A stretch of DNA of 64,000 bases. Origin: Aquilaria yunnanensis. Its lineage: Eukaryota; Streptophyta; Magnoliopsida; Malvales; Thymelaeaceae. The translations under genes and the position numbers were made by a program. The stretch covers positions 73,872,001 to 73,936,000 of the forward strand of contig CM077599.1 of the NCBI GenBank assembly GCA_039654915.1. Direction: 5' to 3'. Below the pieces are notes generated by a model. The model did not search any database, was not told the DNA's origin, and was given only the letters and a program-made list of their open reading frames with translations. Shown here piece by piece: positions 35,312-48,301 of this stretch. Position 1 is the first letter of the stretch. Every line of letters starts with the position of its first letter.

Positions 35312-37960
35312 AGTTATGTGTTAATGTTATTCTAATCTAATTTATTAATTTTGAATTCAAAATTTTGATGTTAGTAAAAAATTATGACTTTAACTACTAT
35401 GTGTCATCATTGTATTGCATCAAAAGATCTGGGGCATGATTGGTAAATTAGGTGTAAAAGTTAATTATTAACTCACAGAAAAAGTGATGCTTGTCACATG
35501 TTAGTTGCACAATCATTTTTACTAAGAAATAGACCAAATCATCATTATATATGTGTGCGTGTGTGTGTGTGATAAAGGCTATTGAAATAATTATTACATT
35601 GCATGAAATTGGGCATAAATGGTCTACATCTAAAAATCGGGAATTATACGACAATTTTTTTTCCCTTTATTTTTTTTCAAGCTAGTGCCTAGGTTTGTGA
35701 GCCATATCATACAAGCATTGATAGATAACCCCCAACATCGCGCATACTATAGATAACCAATAAATAAATAAATATGCTAATCAAACCTAAACTTTTTGTA
35801 AATTTCCAATACATAGTGAAGATAAATAGGACATAAATATGCTGTTGAATAATAAGCATGGTCAAATTGAATTACCATTGTAAATGCTACTTTGCACGCA
35901 GGAAGATACTTGATGTACCTTGAATAGAGTGTCACAATTGGGATGACTAAAAATGACAAGAATATCCAACCAAACCACCGAAAGATTTGTTCTGCTTATC
36001 AAAACCAAATTAAACTTTATTAATAGATTTAATAAAGTTGTAATTTTTCTTCGATTTATATTATTGTTTTATCTCCTACTATGATAAATTCATGAAACTA
36101 TATTATATATGAATTAATAGATGATGGAGATCATGCCACATGAGATTTGATTTATCTTTATAGTTCTTAAAAGATGTTCACAATCTACGAGTATACACAT
36201 GAGTTAGTTGTTCATAAAGGATTGCATATATGACATTACAATATGAGATAGAGTGATTTGTCTCAATCACTGAAATAATGATTCCTAATGTGTATGTGAA
36301 TATTTATGAAGATAAATATTTTAATATGACCAAATCAATTACTGGCCTTCAACTGTTAAGAAAGAGTAAATATTATTTATTCCGTAGACTTGAGAATAAT
36401 ATGAATTTAAATATATACATTATGTGATTTTGATATGTCAACCAATGATGCCTAATATAGGATATACTTGGACATATTGGATTACATAAATATTAACATG
36501 TTAAGTTCATGATTATTTAAAATAGAATTCACCGCTTTTAAAGTAAATAGTGAATATTGTAGAGTATGTCTCTTGATTTTTTGGATTAAGAAATCCACGT
36601 GGTCAATTTAGAAAAATACTATTTTCAGAAATATTATTTTCTATATAAAATTATATGTAGATATTATATATAGATTTTATAAATGTTTTTTTAAATTTTT
36701 TAAAGGCCGAATAAACTTGAAGAAACATACACATATTTGATTCCGTGTTGAGAGTGCCACGATTTGAATGTGGTTGGTCTAATCCGGATTATATGCAACA
36801 ATATTGGATAGTGATTGGAATAGAATAAAACAATGGGTACTTATGAATTACTTTTAGGAGATTTTGTAAAGTCTTGCAAAATGTTGTATTGACTTATAAA
36901 CAATAAATTAATTTGGGACTAATTTGACAGGATTAAGTAATCCCAAGGGGTCTCATGCTGCATTCTAATCTCTATTCGAGTTTGCCTATAAAAAGAGTTG
37001 TTATGCATTGATAACAGTATACAACACAAGAGACATGCGTGAAATTATAGTTCAACTGAGAGAGAGGGAATTCAAGTATGTGAAATTTGGAGAATTCTGT
37101 ATTTGTGAAATTCTAAAAATAAGATACCCATGTAATTATTTTTATAATATGATCCTGGTGTATGCTAATTTAATAGCGTAAAACAGGTTCAAATTCCCAA
37201 TAACAGCGTGGGCAACGCTTTAAGGCACTAACAGCTGAATAACTTGCACAACATATAAAACTAACCGGTTCGTCATATACGGATGAGAAATCCACAAAAG
37301 TGTAACCATAATATATAAAAGAACAAATGCTGGAACATGCAATCAGAATTCAGAATCCCAACCTTGTCCTAACATAAAAAATAAAAGTTCCATTGAAGAC
37401 CAACAATAACATGGATACAATAATTGTAAAATCCAAACGCCAGATAAGGTCCATATGATAATGCTATTATGTCGACAAGACACACGCAAACAGATTAGTT
37501 GGGTAATAAAAATGAATCGGAATTTATGATCCATGGAGCTACAAAAGTTTGGCGTTAACAGACACACAGTTTAAAAGTCAAGGTTTTATAGTGCAAAATG
37601 TTAGCTTAGGGTCCTAATATGCTCTGAGAAACTCCAAATGATCAGTTCCACATGGTGTCGTAATAATGTTATTTTTACAGGACTTTTGGATGCCCATAAG
37701 TGATTTTACCAAGTAACAAACTACAAGCTAGTTAGAAATTGGTGTGTGCTGGAATCTGTTGGACAACCATATTTGGAGGGTGACAGAGTAAGCAAATAAA
37801 TTTACTTTAAAGTAAAAATGTGCAGATTTGAAGTTTGGAATGTGCTCAGTATTGTGAAATTGTTTCAGGATTTTTTAGCATCTATAACTATTTTTCCTTG
37901 CAAGTTCAATGTGAGTATGAAATAAAGGCAGACCGTAGAAGCATTGCATCAGTTGGATGC
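35312..37960. other. AT-rich intergenic, no gene supported
   Basis: Scattered short frames only. 36960-37190 contains tataaaaagagttg followed by a transcript-leader-like stretch that could be a decayed LTR, but no partner repeat, PBS or TSD was seen. Confidence 0.35.
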
Positions 37961-37971
37961 AATAGGGTGAG

Positions 37972-38277
37972 TTGATTATGATCACATGTATAATTATGGG
38001 ATGTTTTATTGTTGTAGTTGGAGTTATATACGCCTGGTTCATAACAAGTAGGGCCACAAGTAAAATGGAACGGCTAAAGGTGCTTAAGATCCTACAACAC
38101 CACCAACAGTTGTTCACAGAACAAATGCATCAACAAGAAAAAGCTCCCCAGATTCAGTTATTGCCCAATGAAAACATCAATCAGCATTTCAACGTGAAAA
38201 TTTATGAACGCACTCCGTGCCACTTGGTTGCCTGCAGTTGCTTCAGATGCAAATTGGGTCGGGTGGAAATCTTTTAA
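37972..38277 (+). CDS. Small unrecognised ORF with N-terminal hydrophobic segment
   Basis: A 101-codon ATG frame starts MIMITCIIMGCFIVVVGVIY, a single membrane-spanning-like segment, followed by a basic, Gln-rich region and a Cys-rich end. I do not recognise a family. The 3' half overlaps an antisense frame (38412-38158) of similar quality, so at most one is real. No promoter or splice evidence was identified. Confidence 0.15.
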   Translation: MIMITCIIMGCFIVVVGVIYAWFITSRATSKMERLKVLKILQHHQQLFTEQMHQQEKAPQIQLLPNENINQHFNVKIYERTPCHLVACSCFRCKLGRVEIF

Positions 38278-38419
38278 TTCATCATGCCCAACAACATTCC
38301 GGTCACTGAAAGTGAAGGAGTGAACAGATCTGTTTGGCCAGGCTGATGGGAGGTGAACAGCATTGGTGGGGAGCCTCATATTGCTAGAACTTTTGAAGGG
38401 GGTGGCTACCAATTTGAGA

Positions 38420-39394
38420 GAAGATGGGAACCTACTTCCCTCCGTGCAATGATGGGAGCTAAATAGGCCATTAAATACTCCTTAAATCCACCAGGCGTGC
38501 CCTTAAAAACCCATTTTTACGGCAGCTCAGCTGATGTCCTATGTTCAGCAGAAGAAGGTGCAAGAAGCTACAAATCTGGTGAGGAAAGTCGAAGAAAGGT
38601 GCTTCTGGAGCAGAAAACTTGATAGGCATAAAGCATCGCAATTTCAAACTTGAGGGCAATTTAAAATGGGCCCACTCTCAATCTTTCAACTCATGAAAAA
38701 TATGTTAACACCACCGCATTAACCCAAATGAACTTGTAAGATTGTCTAATCAATAAAAAATTAAGGTCACAAAAATGGAACTCAGTATTTGGAACAATCA
38801 CATTGAATTGGCTATAAAATAGAATATAAGTGTATATTTGAAACTTTGAGGGCAAGTGCTTTTTTATCAAAATTTAAGAGCCAAATAATAAATTTTTTCT
38901 AGTAATGCATAATTCCTTATATATAGTTACATGTCTTGGGAAAAACTCAATATTTACTTAACAAGTCTATATTTTGATATCATGACTCATATTTATGTCA
39001 TACTTATTAAAATAATTTTATTTTTGTTTAATTTTCTTATTAAATGTCTCACCTATGGATTTAGAATATGTCTTTTGTTCTATTTTAACAAAATCTCAAA
39101 ACATTTACTAAATCCTTAGTTTCTGTCTATTTAGAAAGTTAAATTTTTGCTAATACATTAATGTTAATCCATTTAATTGTTTGAGCTAACTAATATAAGA
39201 TCTTTAGTTTAATCATTAGCTTTTTTTTAATCTAAAATATAAAAATTATGATAAAATTTATTAACTTTAATTTTAATAAAATTTCTAAATATATAATATC
39301 ATTAAATCCATTAAATTAAGATATTTTATTAAAAAATGTAAACTATTAATTTTGAATTTTACACTGAGAAGAGAAATTATGATATCTTTGATAA
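38420..39394. other. AT-rich intergenic, nothing supported
   Basis: Only short low-complexity frames. No inverted or direct repeats of note. Confidence 0.35.
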
Positions 39395-39403
39395 TATATT
39401 AAA

Positions 39404-39832
39404 GGGAAAATTACAAAAACCCCCAGTGATTTGGTCTAACCTACACTTTACCCCCTCTTTCCTTTACAGTATCTGATAACAACTTCTGAAACCCTAATTT
39501 AAACTGGCTAATATTCATACTCCAATAATTTCAAGATTTTTTTATATTTTTTTTATAGTTAACTGACCTTAAAAAAAATACTGATTTGCATTTACAGGAA
39601 GAAAAATGTATTTACAGAAAAAAATTTGATAATTTACAATGTCTATTAACTATAAAAAAATATTGAAGGGATTGAAATTACTAGAATATGACTACCGTAT
39701 AGTTTAAATTATAAATTTAGAAGTTGTTATTAGACAATATAAAAGAAATAGAGGGTAAAATGTAGGTTTTCAAAAATAGAGGGGCAAATTGTAGGTTAGG
39801 GTAAACCTCAGGGGGGTAATTGTAAATTTCCC
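39404..39832. mobile_element. MULE MITE related to the 56-62 kb element, TSD TATATTAAA
   Basis: The inverted ends GGGAAAATTACAAAAACCC and its counterpart ending GTAAATTTCCC are flanked by perfect 9-bp duplications TATATTAAA (39395-39403, 39833-39841). The terminal order (aaattacaaa, accccc, aacctacact, taccccct) matches the MuDR-like element at 56468-61816, so this is a non-autonomous member of the same family. 429 bp, no coding capacity. Confidence 0.9.
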
Positions 39833-39841
39833 TATATTAAA

Positions 39842-39980
39842 TGTACAAGAAATAATTTTTTATAAGTACTCTACTATCACAAATAAAAAAATCTATCATA
39901 TTTTTGCAGTTAGCATTATCTGTAGCAAGTTCTACATTGCACTATTGTTATTGTTATTATTATTATTACTACTATTTTTA

Positions 39981-40014
<34 letters not shown>

Positions 40015-41286
40015 ATAGAAATCAAATGTAATGAATAATCTATTATAATGGATGGTACAAATGAATATAGTTATGATGAAACATTATAACAAAAAAATAT
40101 GCAAAAAATAGAAAAATGAAACTAATAAGAAATATATCTACACTTAAAAAAAGAAAAATAATTCTTTATTTTGAGCAAGATAATCAGAATTTTACTTATT
40201 TGAGTATAACTTGGTATTTTGATTCACGTGCAACTTAAAATTTCAACTTAACATTTCAAAATTTTTTATAGCTAGATCTTTTATTTGAATAAAAGATTTA
40301 AATATATGGTGAAACTCATGATAAAGTTTTAACTACTAAATGTTTTATAAAACCTAAAATTTCATAGTCCACATTATAACCAACTAAAAGTCATTACATA
40401 ATAAATATATACATTGTACACAATAACTATTTCATATATGGAAAAAATTGATAATCCAAAAGTTTATTTGAATATAAAAAAATTATTTTTTAGTTCAAAT
40501 TTCTAAGAAAAAAAATTATATTATAGTTTAAAATAATTTTAAAAATTTGATGTTACATAAATATAGTTACTTTAAGTACAATCAGGAACGAATAAGAAAT
40601 ATTTTAAAAAGTTTAAAACCAAAAGAGAATACTAATAAGTTAGTAATAAAAAGGAAGCATAAATTAAATGTTAGAGACTATTTACAAAATTTATCCTTTT
40701 TTATGTTAGCATTCTTTTAAAATTTGGATAAAAATATAGTACTATATATTTTATTTCAAATAAAAACTAATGGTACATTTAATATTAAATTGAGTTTTTT
40801 TATATCTATGGTGTGCGTTTTATTTTCTTTATTTCTTTATTTCTTTTATCCCTATTGTTTTTTTTATAAATTTATTAAAAGATTTTAATTTTTAAATAAA
40901 TTATTAAATATTATTTATTTTGTTAATAAATATTTTTAATATATTTTAATATTTAAAATGTTAATAAATTTACACTAATTACATAAATTTTATTTACATT
41001 CAAAGAATGTAACAATAACTAGTGTATGTATGTATGTGTCTATATATATATATATAGACACACACACACATGTATATATATGTTAAAACATTGATGCAAA
41101 CTAAAAAAAGAAGAAAAATCAAGAAAACTGTAGAATTACTTTGAGCTTAATAAAATCTAAACTTATCATAGAAAAAAAAAATCTAGATAGCATAATGTAG
41201 AGAAATCTAGAAAAAGTGACAAAGTTTGAGGCTAAAGTGTAGAGTGTTCTACAAAGTTGTTGTTAGGAGTGGTTAGCTAGAAACTG
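39842..41286. other. AT-rich intergenic with microsatellites
   Basis: (TTA)n-rich tract at 39943-40013 and a palindromic TGTC(TA)nGACA at about 41037-41063, followed by (CA)n. No gene. Confidence 0.6.
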
Positions 41287-41295
41287 GTATAAATA

Positions 41296-41884
41296 GAGTA
41301 AATTGTGTAAATAATCCCTAACATTTAATTATCATTTCATTTTAGTCCATAACCTATTAAATATTTTGTTTTAATCCTAAACCTATTAAAATTGTTTTGT
41401 TTTGGTTTTTCATTAGATAAAATTTATTAACTTAGAATAACTGTCTGATATAAACTTTTGAAATTCTGATTTAAATATTCAATAACTATCTTTCAGCAAA
41501 TTTAAACAATTTAATATTTTTTGATAAAAAAATAGAACATTTAAATTAGTAGTTTTTTATTCTTGAATAAAATAAGTTCAATTTACAGAAATAAAAAAAA
41601 ATAATTTAAATTTTTTATTAAATATAAAAAATTATTATACAGATTAAATTTATTGTAAGATAGATACCAAATAGTTTAAATTATGATTTAAAATTTTTTT
41701 ATCAGATGAATATTTTAAGTTAACATATTTCATCCAATGGGGACCAAAATAAAATGTTTTTAGTAGATTTAGGACCAAAATGAAACTTTTTAATAGGTTT
41801 AGGAAAAAAACAAAATATTCAATAGGTTAGGGACTAAAAGGAAACAATAGTTAAAGGTTAGGGATCATTTATGTAATTTTCTCA
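41296..41884. mobile_element. MULE MITE, TSD GTATAAATA
   Basis: The inverted ends gagtaaattgtgtaaataat and the counterpart of cattatgtaattttctca are flanked by GTATAAATA at 41287-41295 and 41885-41893. The arms extend about 150 bp with motifs such as tagtccataacctatt. The body is AT-rich and noncoding. Confidence 0.85.
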
Positions 41885-41893
41885 GTATAAATA

Positions 41894-42330
41894 TGTTTGA
41901 GGGGGCAAACCCCCATAGGAGCCTAAACAAGCCTTGTACTCCTCTTTCCACACCACCAATAAACAAAACCATTCAATTTAGTCCTTTCCCTATTTTAAAT
42001 TACAAGTTTCGTCCTTCAACTATTCTAAATTATTTCCCAATTATTCCAACTATCCTAAACACCAACTAAACCAATCCCAAAAAATCAACAATATATATAT
42101 TTGTGCGGGGCTTTAAACATGATCAATTTTCTATCATTCTTCTTCTTAATGTGCTTTCCTCTGCGTCATTCCATCGTCCCCCTGTTCATGTTTTTTTTCC
42201 ATGATTCTATGCAGTATTTTGAAGTCTTTAAACAAAAGCAAAACAATAGTATTCTTAATTACTCCTTGTGGCAGTAGTAATATTTATGAGATCACAAGGG
42301 AATGGAAGAGAAGGAATGTCAACATATTTC
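41894..42330. other. 3' flank of the CNL pseudogene
   Basis: AT-rich noncoding DNA with no recognised element. It would include the 3' UTR of the resistance-gene pseudogene. Confidence 0.4.
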
Positions 42331-44140
42331 TCAATGATCTAGAAACATGACAGAAGGTATGTGCTATACCTTTTCGTAATCTGCTCCTCCAAGGACCAAT
42401 CTGTTGCTGAACTCCTTGGGCATACTCTCGATCTTCAACTCTTGGAGGCTTGTAATGAATCTCAATCCATCTGGAGCTGACTTTAATTTGTGGCAATAGC
42501 TAATTTTCATGCGTCGAAGCTTGCTTAGTGCTCCTTCGTGAATAATCAACTCTTCTAACTCTCTAAGGCCATTAAGATGGAGTGAATCAAGATTAGGAAA
42601 GGCTGTTGCAGAGCAAACCATCATGTTTCCTGTGAAGGACTCCCAACCTAAAAGGAGATATCGGAGATTAGAAAGGCGCTGTAGAGTCAGCATTGGATCT
42701 TCGGAAAGGAAACATCTTTCAAGCTTCAAGTGGCTAATGGTAGAAGGGAAGTCTTCAGGAAGCTTGTGCATGCTGTGAGTTATCTCAAACTTGTAGAGAT
42801 TAGAACAGCCCTGTAATGCTTCTAGTACTGATGATGCATCGATGTAGGCCTTGGGACCCTGCCGCTCAACCATATCAGATATGTACAAACAGCATAGATG
42901 CCTCATATTTACGAGTGCATCACTAAATGCCTTAACCAAGTCTTGGATATCATCATCGTAGCATACAAGGTATACAGATAGCTCTCTAAGTTTGGTCAAT
43001 GCACCAAGATTTTTTACATTATGGCGAGACAAGCCTAATCCCATAAGCTTATGCAAATTCCTCCACTTCCCTAATTTATAGGGACGCAAGCTCGGAAGAC
43101 GCATATATCTCAATTGCTCCAATTTCCACATCACATCAGGTACCTTATCATAGTCAATTTCGTGCATGTTATATTCAAACCATAAGGTCTGTAAACGTCC
43201 TAATTTTCCAAGAGATGATAATTTTTTTCCGACATATCCGAACACAAGCATCTTTAAGTAAACGAGTTCACCAATCTTGTCAAGTGATGAACGTAACTTA
43301 ACCCTTTGTAAATTGAGCACCCTTAGTAGTTTGTAATTGCTGGTCACAAATACCCAAAAGCTTCTCCACCTGCAATAATTTTTCCAATATTGTGCCATAG
43401 CCAAAAAGCATCCATCCACTCTCCCAAGTTCTTCAGAGAAGTTAATGTCGCAAAAGAAGCACAGTGATCTTAAATAGGGATTCGAATAAAAATAGTTTAT
43501 CTGCTTTGGTTCATGTACTGCAATTCTTCGAACCTTACCTATGGTGGGCATAAAGAGAACAATTGAATCATCAACCTGTACACTTTGATTAGGAATTAAG
43601 AGCGTGTCTTCTTCTTTTGCTTTTGACAAACAAAGATCTCTCATAAGATCATGCAAGTGGCATGTTCCCAACCTATTGTCCAGCTCATCTTTTCCTCCGG
43701 GTAAAACCATACTTCTTTTAATCAGTTCGCTCAAGTAACTGTTTGCTATATCTTCCAACTCTTCTTCCTCTCCCTCCCAGTGAACTTATGTACACTCTAC
43801 CATACCTTCTGCAATCCACATCTGTACCAATATTTCCACATCTATTTCATAATTTTCAGGGAACTGAGCCATGTAAGTAAAGCACGGGTTTAAATGGGTA
43901 GGTAAATCATTATAGCTGGAGGCTAATATATTCCTAACACCAATGTTTTTTGCTCCTTGATTCCCACCTCTTGCTATTTGTGAGTTGATATGTTGAAAAA
44001 CCATATTCCATTCTGCCAATGTAACTTTGGTAGCCAAAATTCCACCTAGCACCCTGATTGCTAATGGCAAACCTCCACAATAGTTGACTATTTTTTTGGC
44101 CAGATTCTCCTTTCGATCATGTTCGTCTTTCATCCCATTG

Positions 44141-47100
44141 CTACCCTCTATATATACAAACCAGATAGAAAAATTAAATTACTCTTGCTAGCTCAATTCA
44201 AACAATAATCTTTTAGAGCTTTTGGGTACCCTCCAAAGGTGTATATATGTAACATTTTTTCATACTAGCAATTAGAATCGATTGTTTTTAAAACTGTAAT
44301 CTATATAAGAGAATGTGAGCAATTCCTAATTAGGATAAATTTATCTTTAAAATTTAAGAATTATGACTAACATTATGCCATTTTTGTTTTTTCGGAGGAG
44401 GCGAGGAGTATGGCTGCCGGCCGTCTCTATATCCGGTGCCATCGAAAGGACATGAAATATATAGTTAACTTTTTTGTTTTAATGTAAAAATAGATAAATT
44501 CATTTTAATCATGGAAAATATAATTTTAACGATAGATATAAGTGCAAATATTTTTTTTATTACTATTTAATATAAGAGCAACTGTTATACTGGTGACATT
44601 CTATCTTCAATTTCATTTTCACTACTTTTGATTAAACAATTTATATACATACATGCATACATACATACGTGTGTGTAGTTTCTTCAAAAATGATTTTCTT
44701 AATAAGTTTTAAATTGGTTATAATCTATTTATTTCTATATAAAATTTTGCGCATTATTTTTTTATAGAGAACGTATATACACTAAATCACTAAGCGATTT
44801 TCACTGTTCCTGTAACAGTACCCACCATCTGCTACAGTTTTTTATTTTGATTTTTTTGGGGTTTTTTTCTTTCATTTGGGTCTTTTTTTTTGTTTGGATT
44901 TTTTTTAAGGCTCGGGGCATGTTAGCTACAGTAATTTTTTTTTTTTGTACACATATTTTTTTAATCGTTTGGGTTGGTTTTTTTTTTTTATTTGGGTCTT
45001 TTTTTCTTTTGGGTTTGAGGCATATTAGTTATAGTACCCACTTTGCTATAGTAATTTATTTTTTGAGAGCCTGTTATTTTTTTCCATTTGGGTTGGGTGT
45101 TTTTTGGGTTTGGGATGTTGGAAATAGTGTCACTACAAATTTTTTTTTGTATTCTGTTTTCTTTTTGTTTGGGTTGTTTTTCTTCAATTGGCTTTTTTTT
45201 TTGTTTGGGTTGTTTTCTTTTTCTTTTTAGCCTATATTTTATTTTTCAAATTTAATTTTTTTCCTAGGATTTTTTTTCTTTTTTTACAGTAATTTTTTTT
45301 CATTTTAATTTTTTCCCTAAAATATTGGCCCAAAAAGCCTCAAATGCAAAAAGAAAAAAAATTACTGTAAAAAAAACAGACAAAAAAATCCTAGGAAAAA
45401 ACTCCCCCAATGGTTTTTTTTGTTGGCCCAAAATATGTCCAAAGTAATAAAAAGGGGCAACACTACATGATAGATACCTTATTTATGAATAATAATATCT
45501 TTTGGTCCTCAAATTTTAAAATCAGTCATTTTTATCACTCTACCCTAATAAACACAAAAGATATTCTACACTTTTAAGTTTTATGTTTTCGGACCCCAAA
45601 CTACAAATTAGTTACATAGCTTAATTTTGATTATAATTTAATTTTAAATTCATAATTTTTACGAATATTTTTTTCGCTACAGATTATAGGTACATTTGGT
45701 ATGAAAAATTTGTAGCTTTGTTGATCAGCCCACAACTAAGTGTAAGCATTATGCAACATTTGCTCATATGTCTATACATCTTTCATGTATATTAATATAA
45801 ATCATTTCTTATATTTTCACCATCGGTCATATTCTTTTGAGATTGATCAACTCATGAGCCTAGTTTCTGTGTTGGATTTTTTTTTCATTTGGGTTTTCTT
45901 TGGGTCTCAGATGTTAGGAATAGTGTCATGCCCTGCTACAATTTTTATGTATTTTTTTTATTTTCGTTTGGGTAGTTTTCTTGTTTTTTTCTCTAAAATA
46001 TAGCCCCAAAAAAATGCAAATGCAAAAAAAAAAAAAAAGTTATTGTAAGAAAAAGACAAAAAGAAACCTTGGAAAAAACTCCCCCCATGGCTTTTTTATG
46101 CTGGCAAAAACTATATCCAAAGTAAAAAAAAGGCAATACTACATTATAAATACCCTATTTATGTATAATAATATCTTTTGATTTTCAAATTTTAAAATCA
46201 GGTATTTTTGGTATTTTTATTACTCTACCCTAATAAACACAAAAGATATTTTAAAATTTTAATTTTTACGTTTTCAGACCCTAAATTAAAAATTAGTTAC
46301 AAAACGTAATTTGATTATAAATTAATTTTGAATTCATTTTTTTAATATTTTTTTTATTATAGAGTATAAATGCATTTGGTATAAAAAATTTGTACCTTTG
46401 TTGATCACCACGCAACGAAGTGCAAGCTTTATGCAACCTTTGATCGTATATCCATATATCTTTCATGTATATTAAAATCAATCATTCCTTATATTTTCAC
46501 CATTGATGATACAGTTTTACATTTTTCTTCGAGTTCCTTTTTTTTTTGCATCTAGTTTTTTCTTTTGCCTGTATTTTTTTTCTTGCATTTGGATTTTTTT
46601 GGTAATGAAAATGTTTCTTTTTCTGGCAGTTTTTTTTTTTTTGGGTTTTGGGTTAGGGCTGTTTGTTCCTTATTTTTTTTTTACTAAAAAGGGATAAATT
46701 TCTTAAATTGCCCCTCTATTTATTTGTGTTAATATCTTCTACTTCTAGTCCCCAAACTTTGAAAGTAGGAATTTAACACTTTCTCCTAGACTTTTGATTA
46801 TTGTATTTTAGGCCCTAATGTTCATGAATGATATTTAAGAATCTAATTTGTCTTGAAAGGCCAAATTCACTGTGTTAATCTTATGTCATATATTTTCTAT
46901 TTACCAAAATTATTGCCAAAACCTTTCAATCATTTAAATTTTTTAGCTCTTTTGGATTGATCAGATCTTATTTTTGGGATTCATATTTTTTTTAATCATT
47001 TTTGTCGATAAATATAATGGGTATGAAAAGTTATATCTTCATCGGACATCCCACAACAACGTGTGGGTCACCATCCAGTACCTCTCTATCTGTAACCGTA

Positions 47101-48301
47101 TTTTAATTAAAAAAAATTGGTTTTTTCGTGAGCTTGCATTTTCTTAAGTTTTTATTGAATGCTTTGGTTGTGTTACTTTTGTTTATTAGAGTTGGTAACA
47201 ATGTGATTTGTCATTGTTTCTATTCCTTAATTTAATATATTTTTTTATTTTCCAATAAAAAATAATAATTCAATTTTTTGTAATTTTTTTAACTTCCAAA
47301 GCCTATAAAAAAATTAATAAAAATTTTTTTTTACAAAAAGTACTTCTTGGACTTAATTATATATTTTTACTTAAATATGTCAAGAAAATAAAAATAAAAA
47401 TGTGCATTTTCCCCATCTCGTGCTGTTTTCCTCATCGTACAATTTTCCAACCAATATCTCATACTAGCAGACACTATACGAGATTTAAAACCATGCATTA
47501 GATCCCAAGGTTTGCTGTTGGCTTAGCCATTACAAAAAGTAACTCACAAATTAATTTTAGATTAAGTACTTTAACAACTAATCAATGATTAATCATGATC
47601 TTATAGATGACAACAGTATTCCCGTAACAATAAGAGAGACGTGAGGTCAATCTTGTTGATTTCTGCTCTTCTCCTGCTATATATCTCATTTATGTTCCTA
47701 TTCACTTTTAATATCTTCAAAATTTTCATTATAATGATCATCATCATTGTGGTTATTATTAAAATAATAAAATTCATGTCTATTTTTATCATAAACATGT
47801 ATTTCTATACATATTTATTATTCTTTTTTTTTCCCAAGAATAAATTAATAATCAATTAACGTCAAAATTAACCAGCAGAATTTATTAACAGCCTAAATTA
47901 GTGTTGTCGTACTTTATTTGATTATCTTTCTTTAAATTAAGTTGTCATTTAATGGACTTGGATTTGGATTTTTTTTTATACGCAGAAGTATTTACAAGAC
48001 ATTAATTGTATTAGGCCTTTGGGAAGCTAAGGGTTAAAGTTTTTAGTTCCAAATCTGGATAAAAGACAATATATACACCATATAGCTGTTTTTCGTTTTG
48101 TTTAAGAATGGCAGTGTCATTTATAATTTGCTTTTTTGAAATTAGGCAGAAGAATGTTGCACTAATATTATGCCATAAAGCATCAATCTATGAAAAGTAT
48201 CAACTCAGTAAGCTTGAAAATAAAAAACTTTCATATTTTATCCGTGTTTTATTTTCCTTTTAATTGCTAGCTAGTAGGAATATAGGACGTAAATTTGTTA
48301 C
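44141..48301 (-). other. 4.16-kb intron of the CNL gene
   Basis: The donor GTAACA follows AATCCAAAGCT at 48302, and the acceptor GGTAG precedes 44140. Splicing gives PNPKL-NGMKDE in the correct frame and joins RNBS-B/ARC1 to the GLPL motif. Introns at this place are uncommon in CNLs, so an insertion is possible, but no TSD is visible. The intron is filled with T/G-rich low-complexity DNA and 685-bp repeats. Confidence 0.6.
44830..47110. repeat. Degenerate ~685-bp tandem repeats in the CNL intron
   Basis: The block containing taccctaataaacacaaaag, acaaattagttac, catttggtatgaaaaatttg and tctttcatgtatatta occurs at 45430-45850 and again 685 bp further on (46115-46510). A third, more diverged copy ends near 47110 (gggtatgaaaagttatatct, cccacaacaacgtgtg). 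T-rich tttgggtttttt spacers separate the units. Confidence 0.75.

Noticed and set aside
36960..37190. Solo LTR
   Set aside because: TATA-like box and leader texture only; no terminal TG/CA pair, TSD or second copy found.
38158..38659. Minus-strand ORFs antisense to the 37972 ORF
   Set aside because: Moderately protein-like but no family, no ATG start and overlap with another weak frame; not supported enough to list.
43786..43788. Programmed readthrough of the CNL stop
   Set aside because: No readthrough context; with the upstream frameshift, pseudogenisation or sequence error is simpler.
44847..45230. 127-codon Phe-rich plus-strand ORF
   Set aside because: Translation of T-rich simple sequence in the CNL intron.
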